A stretch of DNA of 64,000 nucleotides, taken from positions 1 through 64,000 of the forward strand of contig JANYIQ010000227.1 in the NCBI GenBank assembly GCA_025362575.1, read 5' to 3'. This DNA comes from Bacteroidia bacterium. Its GTDB lineage: Bacteria; Bacteroidota; Bacteroidia; B-17B0; Aurantibacillaceae. The notes under the pieces are model-generated. The model made no database searches, was not told the DNA's origin, and saw only the letters and a list, made by a program, of their open reading frames with translations. Of this stretch, positions 1 to 9,190 are shown one piece after another (position 1 is the stretch's first letter; each line of letters begins with the position of its first letter). Both the position numbers and the translations under genes were made by a program.

Positions 1-1
1 G

Positions 2-583
2 AAAAAATTAAAACAATTGGGCATTAATAATTCGCATAGCTTGTTGGAGCTGGGTTGTGGTGTTGGGGCTGTTACCAAAGAGATATTCAAAAAACTGAAA
101 CCAAAGAACATAACAGGTATTGATATTAGTCCGAAGAGCATTGAACATGCAGAAAGAATAAATGCCGGAAACTCAGGGAACATTGTTTTTATTTTAGACG
201 ATGTTTGCAATTTATCTTTAAAGCAAAAATACGATTACATTTTAATTTTCGACCTGCTTGAGCATTTGCTGGTTGAAAAACACGAACACTTTTTTCAGGG
301 CTTACATTCCTTTATGAAAGATGATGCGAAAATATTACTTAACATTCCTTATGCGGGCTATCTTCAGTTTTTAATTGAAACAGAGCCCAACAATGTTCAG
401 ATCATTGAAGAGCCCATTACAATTTCTCAACTGGCAATGGTTTTAGACAAAACAGGATTTGAGATGGAGTACCTGGAAACCTATAATTTGTGGGCTGAAT
501 ATGAATACCAATACATCATAATAAAAAAGAAAGAAAAATTCGAATTGAAGTGGCTGCCGGAGAAAAAATGGTATCAGCTCTGA
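2..583 (+). CDS. Class I SAM-dependent methyltransferase (5' end outside window)
   Basis: The protein has a class I methyltransferase fold. A glycine-rich SAM loop (LELGCGVG) lies near the start of the visible part, an acidic residue ends strand 2 (GIDISPKSIE), and a motif-IV-like IFDLLEHL follows. The frame is open to the left edge with sense codons before the TTG at 17, so the gene probably begins upstream and that TTG is not the true start. The small-molecule or sugar substrate cannot be told from sequence. It sits 16 nt before an asparagine-synthase-like gene at the head of a polysaccharide locus, so modification of a sugar or lipid-linked intermediate is an inference from context. Confidence 0.8.
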   Translation, partial: KKLKQLGINNSHSLLELGCGVGAVTKEIFKKLKPKNITGIDISPKSIEHAERINAGNSGNIVFILDDVCNLSLKQKYDYILIFDLLEHLLVEKHEHFFQGLHSFMKDDAKILLNIPYAGYLQFLIETEPNNVQIIEEPITISQLAMVLDKTGFEMEYLETYNLWAEYEYQYIIIKKKEKFELKWLPEKKWYQL

Positions 584-599
584 TCTAATTTTACAGAAT

Positions 600-2477
600 A
601 TGTGCGGCATTGCTGGAATACTAAATAAAAACTCTGAAGCAGATCTTTCGGCTCTCAAAAAAATGCTTGGCGTTTTAAATAAACGCGGCCCCGACGGAAG
701 CGGAACTTTTATTCACGATAAAGTGGCTTTAGGTCACGCAAGGCTGAGCATTATCGATCTTTCTGAACTTGCTAACCAGCCCATGAAGAACAAAAGTGGT
801 TCTGTGGTAATTACATTTAACGGAGAGATATATAATTACAGAGTTCTGAAAAACGAACTCTCTAAAACGCATGAATTCATTTCAAATTCAGACACCGAAG
901 TTTTGTTGGCAGGATATGAAAATTGGGGAATTGAGAAATTGCTTCAAAAAATTGACGGGATGTATGCGTTTACTTTGGTGGATCTTAAAAGCAAAAAAGC
1001 TTTTGCCTGCCGCGATATTTTCGGAAAAAAACCATTTTACTATCATTTGAATTCTGATGAATTTATTTTTTCGTCAGACATACGTTCGTTCAAATACACT
1101 AACATTAGCTTAAGTTTAAATAAGAGTTGCATTGATTATTACCTTACTGAATTATCTTCTCCGCAACCATTTACCATTTACAATCAAATACTTCAGTTGC
1201 CTCCTGCCTCCCATCTTGAATTAGATCTTGAATCGTTTGATAGTCACATCAAAACTAATTGGAGTGTTGATGCCATATCTGCGAATGAAAGCATGAACGA
1301 AGAATTGGCACTTTCTACTACCGAAGAATTACTTTTTAAAGCGGTTGAAAAACGACTGGTGAGCGATGTGCCGGTTTGCAGCTTCTTAAGTGGCGGTGCC
1401 GACTCAGGCCTTGTTACCTCGTTGTTCGCACAATTATCAAAAAAGAAAATAGATACCTACACCATTGGTTTTAATTATTCTGATTACAGCGAAATTGGTT
1501 TTGCTAAACAACTTGCCGCCAAATACGGAACCGATCATCACGAATTCATTTTAGAGCCAAATATAATAAACGATTTTGATCTGATTCTTGAGCATTTTGG
1601 AGAACCCTTTGCTGATTCAAGTTCCATTCCGTCTTATTACATTTCCAAAGAAATGGGAAAACATTGTAAGGTAGCCTTATCGGGCGACGGCGGTGATGAG
1701 ATCTTTGGCGGTTATTATGAATATGAATGGGCATACAAAACCGATTGTTTTTTTCATAAATATCCGAATCCGCTTACCCGTGAAACGGTTACTACCTTAA
1801 ATAAAATATTTTATAAATTAGGTTTGAGCGAAAAAAATGTAGGACTTTACGACTACTATAATAAATTGTTACCCGAATTAAAAATGTACAGGCAAATGGG
1901 GTTTAATCCACTTACAGAAAAAAAGGCGCTTTATCAATCCAATTATAACAGTGGACAATCTGAATTTACTTTGAATTATCTTTCGGATAAATGGAACCAC
2001 ACTCCTGGAAACTCTTTAACCACGAAGGTTTTCAAATCCTTCACAAAAACACGTTTACTGAACGACTATCTTGTTAAAGTAGACCGCTCTTCGATGATGA
2101 ATTCGCTCGAGATCCGTTCGCCTTTTCTTGATAAAGATCTTTCTGAATTCGCATTCACAATTCCAAATAACATAAAGTTAAAGAATGGAACGCCAAAATA
2201 TATTCTGAAAAAGCTTGCCGAAAAGCACATTGATAAAGACTTTTTCAAACGGAAAAAAATGGGATTCTCGATTCCACTGCAGCATTGGATAAATAAAGAA
2301 CTTAAACCATTTGTTGACGACACATTATCTGAGGAAAAAATCAAAAGAAGAGGTATGTTCAACTACGAGTTCATTTCTTCTTTACTTCAGGATCACCGCT
2401 CAGGAAAAAGCAATAACACCGATAAAATATGGGCCCTAGTTGTACTGGAGCATTGGTTAAAAAAGAACGTAGACTAA
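600..2477 (+). CDS. asnB: Asparagine synthase (glutamine-hydrolysing), AsnB family
   Basis: This 625-residue protein has the two AsnB domains. The N-terminal Ntn glutaminase begins MCGIAG, with Cys2 as nucleophile after Met removal. The C-terminal ATP-pyrophosphatase domain carries the PP-loop SGGADS near residue 265. The length is normal for the long bacterial AsnB form. The family makes asparagine from aspartate, glutamine and ATP, but paralogues in polysaccharide clusters often amidate sugar carboxylates or other acids. It is followed by an N-acetyl-sugar amidotransferase and a run of glycosyltransferases, so a surface-glycan role is at least as likely as asparagine supply. The start follows directly from the conserved catalytic cysteine. 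Confidence 0.92.
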   Translation: MCGIAGILNKNSEADLSALKKMLGVLNKRGPDGSGTFIHDKVALGHARLSIIDLSELANQPMKNKSGSVVITFNGEIYNYRVLKNELSKTHEFISNSDTEVLLAGYENWGIEKLLQKIDGMYAFTLVDLKSKKAFACRDIFGKKPFYYHLNSDEFIFSSDIRSFKYTNISLSLNKSCIDYYLTELSSPQPFTIYNQILQLPPASHLELDLESFDSHIKTNWSVDAISANESMNEELALSTTEELLFKAVEKRLVSDVPVCSFLSGGADSGLVTSLFAQLSKKKIDTYTIGFNYSDYSEIGFAKQLAAKYGTDHHEFILEPNIINDFDLILEHFGEPFADSSSIPSYYISKEMGKHCKVALSGDGGDEIFGGYYEYEWAYKTDCFFHKYPNPLTRETVTTLNKIFYKLGLSEKNVGLYDYYNKLLPELKMYRQMGFNPLTEKKALYQSNYNSGQSEFTLNYLSDKWNHTPGNSLTTKVFKSFTKTRLLNDYLVKVDRSSMMNSLEIRSPFLDKDLSEFAFTIPNNIKLKNGTPKYILKKLAEKHIDKDFFKRKKMGFSIPLQHWINKELKPFVDDTLSEEKIKRRGMFNYEFISSLLQDHRSGKSNNTDKIWALVVLEHWLKKNVD

Positions 2478-2650
2478 GCCTCACTTTCATTAAAATATCC
2501 TTGTTTTTATAAATTAATTCCACATTTTGTGCATTTCCCACAAGGCCGATAAGAAATGAATTATATTACCTGCTATTTTAGTAAAAAATGGTTGGAATTA
2601 TTATATTTACGTCTCTTGAAAAAGAGTCTTAAACTATAATAAAAAACACA

Positions 2651-3793
2651 TTGCTTTTGGCAGATTCCACAACATTCAAAACTTGTTCTCAATGTGTTTT
2701 AGACACCTCAGATGCTCCCGACATTACTTTTAATGAACGGGGTGTTTGCTCTTACTGTCTTGAATATGCCGAAATCGCAAAAAACAATCTTGTAAATAAT
2801 CCTTCTGAAAAAAATGCCAGATTAATGGCAATTGTGAACAAAATAAAATCAGAAGGAAAAAATAAAAAATACGATTGCCTCATTGGAGTGAGCGGCGGCC
2901 TGGACAGCACTTATTTGGTTTACATAGCTGTTGAGTTAGGACTTCGTCCTTTACTGCTACATTATAACAACGGATGGAATTCCGGAACTGCGGTAAAGAA
3001 CATTGAAAACTTAACACGGAAACTGAAACTAGATCTACATACCTATGTTAACGATTGGGAAGAATTTAAAGATCTGCAACGCTCATTCTTTAAGGCATCT
3101 GTTATCGATATTGAATTGGTAACCGATCAGGCTATCGTAGCCGTAATTACAAATACCGCCATCCGGAAGAAGATCAAATACACTTTGTTCGGAAATAATC
3201 TCACCACAGAATCTGTTCTACCCACGAATTGGTACCACTGGAAACTTGACGTATTAAATATTGAAGCAATTCACAAACAGTTTGGAAGAAAAAAATTAAG
3301 AACCTATCCAGTCTTAGGATTTTGGAGACGATGGTACGCTGTAAAATTCCGTAAATTTACGGATATCAATCTTTTAGATTACATTGAATATGATCTTGAA
3401 GAAGCAAAAAAAATAGCCGTTGAAAAATTAGGATGGGAAAGTTATGGGCGCAAGCATTACGAATCAGTATTTACACGTTTTTACCAATCGTACATTCTAC
3501 CAAGAAAATTTGGAATAGATAAGCGCAAGGCGCATCTTTCATCCCTAATTTTATCAGGACAAATAACCCGTGAGCAGGCACTGGAAGAATTAAAAGCTGA
3601 TATTTATCCAAAAGATCTTTTGCAAGATGATAAAGACTACGTTTTAAAAAAACTGGGCTTTAGTGAAAATGAATTTGAAGATATAATGAAGCTTCCGGTA
3701 AAAAAGCATACCGATTATCCTTCATACTTAAATGCACATTATAAATATCAGGGAAAATTCTCTCAGCTTTTCCGGAAATTTTTCAAGAGCTAA
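2651..3793 (+). CDS. N-acetyl sugar amidotransferase (WbpG/WbuX-like)
   Basis: The protein is 380 residues long. It has an N-terminal cysteine cluster (CSQCVLD, later CSYC) and a PP-loop ATP-pyrophosphatase motif SGGLDS at about residues 81-86. This pattern is typical of the WbpG/WbuX family that converts an acetamido to an acetamidino group on UDP-sugars of O-antigens. Known members receive ammonia from HisH/HisF-like partners. Neither is visible here, but an AsnB-type glutaminase lies just upstream. No ATG is available: an in-frame stop lies shortly upstream, so TTG at 2651 or 2657 starts the gene. A 173-nt gap precedes it, so it may have its own promoter. It runs into the next gene with a 2-nt gap. 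Confidence 0.85.
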   Translation: MLLADSTTFKTCSQCVLDTSDAPDITFNERGVCSYCLEYAEIAKNNLVNNPSEKNARLMAIVNKIKSEGKNKKYDCLIGVSGGLDSTYLVYIAVELGLRPLLLHYNNGWNSGTAVKNIENLTRKLKLDLHTYVNDWEEFKDLQRSFFKASVIDIELVTDQAIVAVITNTAIRKKIKYTLFGNNLTTESVLPTNWYHWKLDVLNIEAIHKQFGRKKLRTYPVLGFWRRWYAVKFRKFTDINLLDYIEYDLEEAKKIAVEKLGWESYGRKHYESVFTRFYQSYILPRKFGIDKRKAHLSSLILSGQITREQALEELKADIYPKDLLQDDKDYVLKKLGFSENEFEDIMKLPVKKHTDYPSYLNAHYKYQGKFSQLFRKFFKS

Positions 3794-3795
3794 AA

Positions 3796-4920
3796 ATGGC
3801 AGACAAAAAACATATAGTAATGTTAATGGCTAACAACTCTAGCGTGCCTTACTTTACCTGGTTTGCCGAAAAATCTCAGAACAGCAAAGAGTTCACATTC
3901 AGCTTCGTTTGTCTTCACAATGAAAAACCTGAAATGATAGATGAGTTTGCAAAACTTGGCATTAAAACCTACTGGATATATTTTGACAATAACAAACGGA
4001 TTCGGTCAATGCTCAATGCAGTTTTTGCTTTACGTAAATTATTTTTAGAGATAAAACCAGATGTTGTTCACTCTCATTTATTTGATGATACCTTACCAAG
4101 CATGATTGCTGCGAAACTTGCAGGAATTAAAAACAGAGTGGTCACCAAACAAGACACAACTTTTCATTGGTACTATTCACCTAAAGGAGTTAAATACGAC
4201 AGGCTGATCAATAGGCTGGCTTTAAAACTGATCGCTGTTTCGGAAGAGTGCCGTGACTTTATCTTAGAAAAAGAAAAGGCGGAACCAAAAAAAGTGGTTT
4301 TAATCCATCATGGTGTTGATCAGAAAACAGTTTGCTTACAAAACGAAGCATACAAAACTGAACTTCGAAACAAATACAACCTACATGGAAAAAAAGTTAT
4401 CATTACAATTGCAAGGCTTATAGAATGGAAAGGCTACAAAAAAATACTTGATGTTGCCGAAAAAGTAATTGCTGTAATGCCCGAAGCAGTTTTTTTATTT
4501 GTTGGGGAAGGCGACCAGAAAGAAGAATTAGAAAAGATCATAAAAATTAAAAAACTACAAAACAACATAATCTTTACAGGCTGGGTAAACCGCAATTACA
4601 TTCCAAGTTTATATGGCATTGCCGACATTTACTTTCACATGGCCAATTTTGAGCCTTTTGGCTTTGTGTTTGCAGAAGCATTCATGAATGGCGTTCCAAT
4701 TATTTCGACTTCAACCGGTGCTGCAAAAGATGCCATCGTAAACTCTAAAAACGGATTTTTGATAGAGAACAACAATGCACAGGCATCATCAGAATCTCTC
4801 ATTTCAATACTTACAAAAGATACAACTGAGATCAGAAAAAATGCAAAAGAAACAGGACAAAAACTATTTACTTTTGAGCATATGTGGAACAATCATCTAG
4901 CTCTTTACAATTCATTATAA
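3796..4920 (+). CDS. Glycosyltransferase family 4 (GT-B fold)
   Basis: This 374-residue protein is GT-B. Its N-terminal half has a typical acceptor-domain passage (KPDVVHSHLF). Its C-terminal half has the nucleotide-sugar region (ITIARLIEWKGY, FVGEGDQ) and the E-x7-E element in EPFGFVFAE near residue 290. Such retaining enzymes transfer a sugar from a nucleotide donor to a lipid-linked or growing glycan at the cytoplasmic membrane. Donor and acceptor cannot be assigned. It starts 2 nt after the sugar amidotransferase stop and is followed within 2 nt by a GT2, which indicates one operon. Confidence 0.9.
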   Translation: MADKKHIVMLMANNSSVPYFTWFAEKSQNSKEFTFSFVCLHNEKPEMIDEFAKLGIKTYWIYFDNNKRIRSMLNAVFALRKLFLEIKPDVVHSHLFDDTLPSMIAAKLAGIKNRVVTKQDTTFHWYYSPKGVKYDRLINRLALKLIAVSEECRDFILEKEKAEPKKVVLIHHGVDQKTVCLQNEAYKTELRNKYNLHGKKVIITIARLIEWKGYKKILDVAEKVIAVMPEAVFLFVGEGDQKEELEKIIKIKKLQNNIIFTGWVNRNYIPSLYGIADIYFHMANFEPFGFVFAEAFMNGVPIISTSTGAAKDAIVNSKNGFLIENNNAQASSESLISILTKDTTEIRKNAKETGQKLFTFEHMWNNHLALYNSL

Positions 4921-4922
4921 AA

Positions 4923-5786
4923 ATGTTTATTTCTGTCATCATATCTGTTTATAATGCTGAAAAATACATTCATGAAACAATTACGTCCATTCTCAATCAA
5001 ACTCATAAGGAGTTTGAAATTTTGATCATTGATGATGGTTCAACTGATGGTACCGCTAAGATCGTCAAAACATTTTCTGATCCCCGGATTCAATATCACC
5101 ACAAAAAAAACCAGGGGGTAAGCATCGGCAGAACATACGGCGTTAACCTTGCAAAAGGCGAAGCCATTCACTTTATTGATGCCGATGATTACATGGAACC
5201 CCTTAACCTAGAGATCAAACACAAAACACTTCTAGAAAATAATGTTGATTTTGTATACAGCGACGTTATTAAAGTGTTGACTCGGTTAAACAAAATCGCC
5301 TATATTCAATCTGGCCGCGATAAAGATCTTTTCAATGAAATTCTACTTTGGGAAAAAGATGCAATTCCTGCCGGGTGTTCAAACATTCTTTTTTTGAAAA
5401 AATGTTTCGACCCTGATCTTATTTTTAACAACGAACTTTCAACTGCCGCCGATCAGCTTTTCAAAATTGAAATATCAAAAAAATACAAAGGTAAACGCAT
5501 ACCTGTGCCCCTGATCCGTTACAGGGTTCACGATTTTGGAATGAGCAAGAACATTCGTTTAATGGAATCGGATCACATTAAAGTATATACTATCTGTGAC
5601 GCAAAAGGTTATTTTAAAGACGAGAAATTCAAACGTCTTTGCTTTGCTAATTTGTATTATATTTTAGCCGGGAGCTTTTGGAATCATGACACCAATAAAT
5701 TGCTTGCATTAAAATACTTCCTGACCTCATTAGCATACAACCCAATGAACATCAAAAAAATATTTAGTAAAAACTATAAATTTTGA
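4923..5786 (+). CDS. Glycosyltransferase family 2
   Basis: This is a GT-A fold enzyme of about 287 residues. The opening ISVYNAEKYIHETI strand, the nucleotide-binding IIDDGSTDG and the DADDYME (DxD) motif are all present. I place the start at ATG 4923, which gives the usual hydrophobic GT2 beginning. An upstream in-frame start at 4884 would add 13 residues overlapping the preceding gene and is unlikely. The last codons (TTTTGA) overlap the TTG start of the next gene by 4 nt, a translational-coupling arrangement. It probably adds one sugar to the repeat unit built by this locus. Confidence 0.88.
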   Translation: MFISVIISVYNAEKYIHETITSILNQTHKEFEILIIDDGSTDGTAKIVKTFSDPRIQYHHKKNQGVSIGRTYGVNLAKGEAIHFIDADDYMEPLNLEIKHKTLLENNVDFVYSDVIKVLTRLNKIAYIQSGRDKDLFNEILLWEKDAIPAGCSNILFLKKCFDPDLIFNNELSTAADQLFKIEISKKYKGKRIPVPLIRYRVHDFGMSKNIRLMESDHIKVYTICDAKGYFKDEKFKRLCFANLYYILAGSFWNHDTNKLLALKYFLTSLAYNPMNIKKIFSKNYKF

Positions 5787-6976
5787 AGAACATACTTGTC
5801 GTTACATATTGGGATTTTAACGACCCATTGATACAAACCTATACTTTACCCTATTTAAGGGTGATAGACAAAGTTTGCCATGGCAAGTGCAACATACATC
5901 TCGTAACTTTCAACCAATCCCAAATTGATCTGAGGTCAAAAAAGTATTTCTCGCCGGTGTTCTTTAAATATCATTCCAATAAGATCCTGGCATCACTTTC
6001 ATTACTCACTACCTTCATTCGCCTAATATTTTTCATCAAAAAGAATAAAATTGAATTTATTCACGCCTGGTGCACCCCGGCAGGTTCATTATCTCATTTA
6101 CTTTCCAAATTCACAGGCAAACCATTGATTCTAGATAGTTTTGAGCCTCACGCAGAATCAATGGCCGAGAACGGTACCTGGAAAAGAGGTTCGTTGACTT
6201 TTAAACTTTTATTCCGTTTCGAAAAATTACAACTTAAACAAGCCAAACACATTATTGGCCTTACTGCTTCTACTTCAAATTACATAAAAGAAGCTTACCA
6301 ACTTGAACCACAAAACATACATTTAAAACCTTCTTGTGTTGATATTTCGGATTTTTCCATTTACACAACTGCTCAAAGAGAAGAATTACGACGATCACAT
6401 TCAATACTGCCGGAACAAATTGTTGGCATTTACGTAGGAAAATTCGGCGGCATTTACCTGAACGAGGAGATCTATCAGATCTTTAAATGCTGTTCACTTC
6501 AATGGAAATCAAATTTCAAACTCATCATTCTAACACCTAACGATGAAGTAGAAGTTTTGGAAAAATTAAAACATTATGATTTAGATAAACATATTGTTGC
6601 GCTGAAAAAAGCTAATAAAGAAGAGGTCATACGCTATCTCAATCTTGCCGACTTCGCTTTAAATCCTGTTATGCCGGTGCCATCAAAACGCTATTGTACC
6701 TCAATTAAGGACGGAGAATATTGGGCTTGCGGACTTCCTGTGATAATTACAAAAGATATTTCGGATGATTCAGATATCATTGAGGATAATAATATCGGAG
6801 CGGTGATTCATGCGCTCGATGAAACACATTACGCCGGGGCTGTTTTAAAAATTGATTCGCTTCTAACAAAAAATAAAAATGGGGAGTTGTCAGAAAAAAT
6901 AAAAATGATCTGTACCAGATATCGTTCATTTACATTAGCCGAGAACATTTATAAAGAAATATATTTAAATGACTAA
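5783..6976 (+). CDS. Glycosyltransferase, GT-B fold (family 4-like)
   Basis: The protein is 397 residues. The N-terminal half contains a GT4 acceptor-side passage (IEFIHAWCTPAGSLSHLL). The C-terminal half has a donor-side pattern ending in DGEYWACGLPVIIT, where an acidic residue precedes the xGLPVI stretch typical of the family. The first E of the E-x7-E element is not clear, so the match is weaker than for its neighbours. The start is TTG, sharing four bases with the stop of the upstream GT2. It overlaps the next gene by 8 nt. Substrates are unknown. Confidence 0.82.
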   Translation: MKNILVVTYWDFNDPLIQTYTLPYLRVIDKVCHGKCNIHLVTFNQSQIDLRSKKYFSPVFFKYHSNKILASLSLLTTFIRLIFFIKKNKIEFIHAWCTPAGSLSHLLSKFTGKPLILDSFEPHAESMAENGTWKRGSLTFKLLFRFEKLQLKQAKHIIGLTASTSNYIKEAYQLEPQNIHLKPSCVDISDFSIYTTAQREELRRSHSILPEQIVGIYVGKFGGIYLNEEIYQIFKCCSLQWKSNFKLIILTPNDEVEVLEKLKHYDLDKHIVALKKANKEEVIRYLNLADFALNPVMPVPSKRYCTSIKDGEYWACGLPVIITKDISDDSDIIEDNNIGAVIHALDETHYAGAVLKIDSLLTKNKNGELSEKIKMICTRYRSFTLAENIYKEIYLND

Positions 6977-8096
6977 ACCAACTATTGCATATTTCATTAG
7001 TCTCGATTCTATTCACTGCAAAAAGTGGGTGAAACATTTAAGCAAATCACATTCCTGCATTATCATTACTTATCAGGGAATGGCTGCCGCCGACCCTGAA
7101 CTATTGGGTGTTAAGATCTATAATTTTTTTCCAAAAAAATTTCCCGTTAAAAATTTCATTTTGCGATGGTTTACGATTTGGAGCATTGGTAAAGTTTTAA
7201 AGCAGAACAAAATCAACATAATTCACTCAATGTACTGTTACCCTAATGCAGTATGGGCAGGTTATTTTAAGTTTTGTAAAAAGATCATAACTACCCGAGG
7301 TTCAGATGTACTCGTTGACTATAAAAACATTAAAGGAAGCGCGAACCCAAGCCTTATTTACTTAAAGGATAAACTCGAAGAGGCCTTTAAGGAAAGCACC
7401 TTTATTACATGCACATCAGGGCTGCAAAAAAAATATTTAATCGAACAAAACCTTGACGCTAGTAAAATTTCAGTTATCAGAACCGGGATTGAACCAGAGC
7501 ATTTTACTTTAAAGCCATCGGATCATTCTCCTGAAAAAGAATTCAGAATCCTATCACCTCGATCGGTTCAAAATAATTACAATATTCGTAATATGCTTGA
7601 AGCCCTTAAACTTATTTTAATCTCTCACCCTGAAATGAAGATCCGCCTTGATCAGGTTTTGTTTAACATCAACTCAGATCATCTTGAATTCTTGAAAAAG
7701 TTTATTCAAGAAAAAAATCTAAAAGATCACGTTGCTTTTATTCCACCATACGATCTGAGGTCTGTTTCGGCAATTTATTCTAATTACGACTTAACCATCA
7801 TGCTCCCCGCTTCTGACGGCACCCCGGTTAGCGCAATGGAAGCTATGATAAACAAAAAACCATTATTGATCTCTAACTTACCTTATGATGAAGATCTCAT
7901 AAACCAAAATTATTGTTGGTTTGTAGATCCAATGGATCCCGTTCAAATTGCAGATCAAATCTTAAAAATTAAAAACGAAAAACAAAACAATATTGATCAA
8001 AAGTTAAATGACGCCTACAAAAACGTCATCAATAATGCGAATACCCATAACGAAATGAAAAAAGTAACTGACCTTTATAATTCAATTCCCTCATGA
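6969..8096 (+). CDS. Glycosyltransferase family 4 (GT-B fold)
   Basis: This 375-residue protein opens with IAYFISLDSIHCKKW and contains KQNKINIIHSMY, the usual GT4 acceptor-domain strand. The C-terminal domain carries DGTPVSAMEAM followed by KKPLLIS, a recognisable donor-site variant with the second glutamate kept. It starts 8 nt inside the preceding gene and ends in an ATGA overlap with the next, so five consecutive genes appear translationally linked. The specific sugar cannot be inferred. Confidence 0.88.
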   Translation: MTKPTIAYFISLDSIHCKKWVKHLSKSHSCIIITYQGMAAADPELLGVKIYNFFPKKFPVKNFILRWFTIWSIGKVLKQNKINIIHSMYCYPNAVWAGYFKFCKKIITTRGSDVLVDYKNIKGSANPSLIYLKDKLEEAFKESTFITCTSGLQKKYLIEQNLDASKISVIRTGIEPEHFTLKPSDHSPEKEFRILSPRSVQNNYNIRNMLEALKLILISHPEMKIRLDQVLFNINSDHLEFLKKFIQEKNLKDHVAFIPPYDLRSVSAIYSNYDLTIMLPASDGTPVSAMEAMINKKPLLISNLPYDEDLINQNYCWFVDPMDPVQIADQILKIKNEKQNNIDQKLNDAYKNVINNANTHNEMKKVTDLYNSIPS

Positions 8097-9190
8097 GCAT
8101 TGAATTGAAAAATAAGATCATAGTGGTTATTGCTAATGAAGCCTGGGGTGATGTATGGTACTCAAAACATAATTATGCCAATGAATTATCAAAAAACAAT
8201 ACCGTAGTTTTCATAAACCCGTCTCCTCCATGGAAAATCAAAAATGTTTACAAAGGCCCTGAATTGATCAAAATTCAAGAGAATCTATTTGTTCTTAATT
8301 ATTCTAACTATCTACCGATCCTAAATAATACGTTCTTAAAGCTGAATGATCGTCTGTGTTCAGCAAAGATAAAAGCCGTCTTAGTAAAACAATTTGGACG
8401 TACGCCCGACATTTTTTGGAGCTTTGATCCACATCGCCTTTTTGAGACACGATATTTTTCGGTCAAAAGATCCATCTTTCATGTAGTGGATAAATATGAA
8501 TTCAAGTTTTTCGGGGAAAAACATCTAGCCAAGCATTCAGATCTGATCGTTATTGTTTCCAAAACATTTGAAAGCCTGTATTCAAATTTAAACAAAAACA
8601 TTGTACATGTTCCCCACGGCATTAGTTCTACTCAGTTCATTTCTACTGAACAGCCAACCCTAGACTATGAAGGGATATATGTTGGGAATATTGACGGAAG
8701 GGTTAATTTCAAATTACTCGAAAAAATATTGGTGCAGTTTCCTTCCATGCGATTTCTTTTTATCGGTAAATTTCATGCTGGCAATGATTCCTTAGCCAGG
8801 TCCATTTTTATTGACAAAAAATATTCCAACTTGATCTGGCAAGGCTCGAAACCCTTTAATACTTTAAAGAATTACATCGCCAAAGCCAAATTCTGTTTAT
8901 CCATCATGGATGTTACACATCCGGGTAACGATATTGCGCACCATAAAACCTTGCAGTATCTCGCTTTTGGAAAGCCAATTTTTGGAAGTATATTTAAAGA
9001 CTATTCAGAGATAGCGGAACTGATCTATCAGAGCAATGATGATTCTGAATTGATCAAACTAATGAGCAATTATTTTTTAAATAATGAATCAACGGATCTG
9101 ATCTCCAAAAGAATTCTTTATGCACAACAATTCACTTATGACAAACATATTTTACGCATCGAAAAAGCCCTGAACGCAGCACAAAAATGA
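8093..9190 (+). CDS. Glycosyltransferase-like protein, GT-B fold
   Basis: The protein is 365 residues. It resembles the TuaH-like branch of GT-B transferases. The N-terminus contains WGDVWYSKHNYANELSK, the middle has VPHGISSTQF at the domain junction, and the C-terminus has HHKTLQYLAFGKPIFG, the weak donor-site motif of this branch. It overlaps both neighbours by 4 nt (ATGA). It is clearly part of the polysaccharide operon, but its donor and acceptor are unknown. Confidence 0.8.
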   Translation: MSIELKNKIIVVIANEAWGDVWYSKHNYANELSKNNTVVFINPSPPWKIKNVYKGPELIKIQENLFVLNYSNYLPILNNTFLKLNDRLCSAKIKAVLVKQFGRTPDIFWSFDPHRLFETRYFSVKRSIFHVVDKYEFKFFGEKHLAKHSDLIVIVSKTFESLYSNLNKNIVHVPHGISSTQFISTEQPTLDYEGIYVGNIDGRVNFKLLEKILVQFPSMRFLFIGKFHAGNDSLARSIFIDKKYSNLIWQGSKPFNTLKNYIAKAKFCLSIMDVTHPGNDIAHHKTLQYLAFGKPIFGSIFKDYSEIAELIYQSNDDSELIKLMSNYFLNNESTDLISKRILYAQQFTYDKHILRIEKALNAAQK

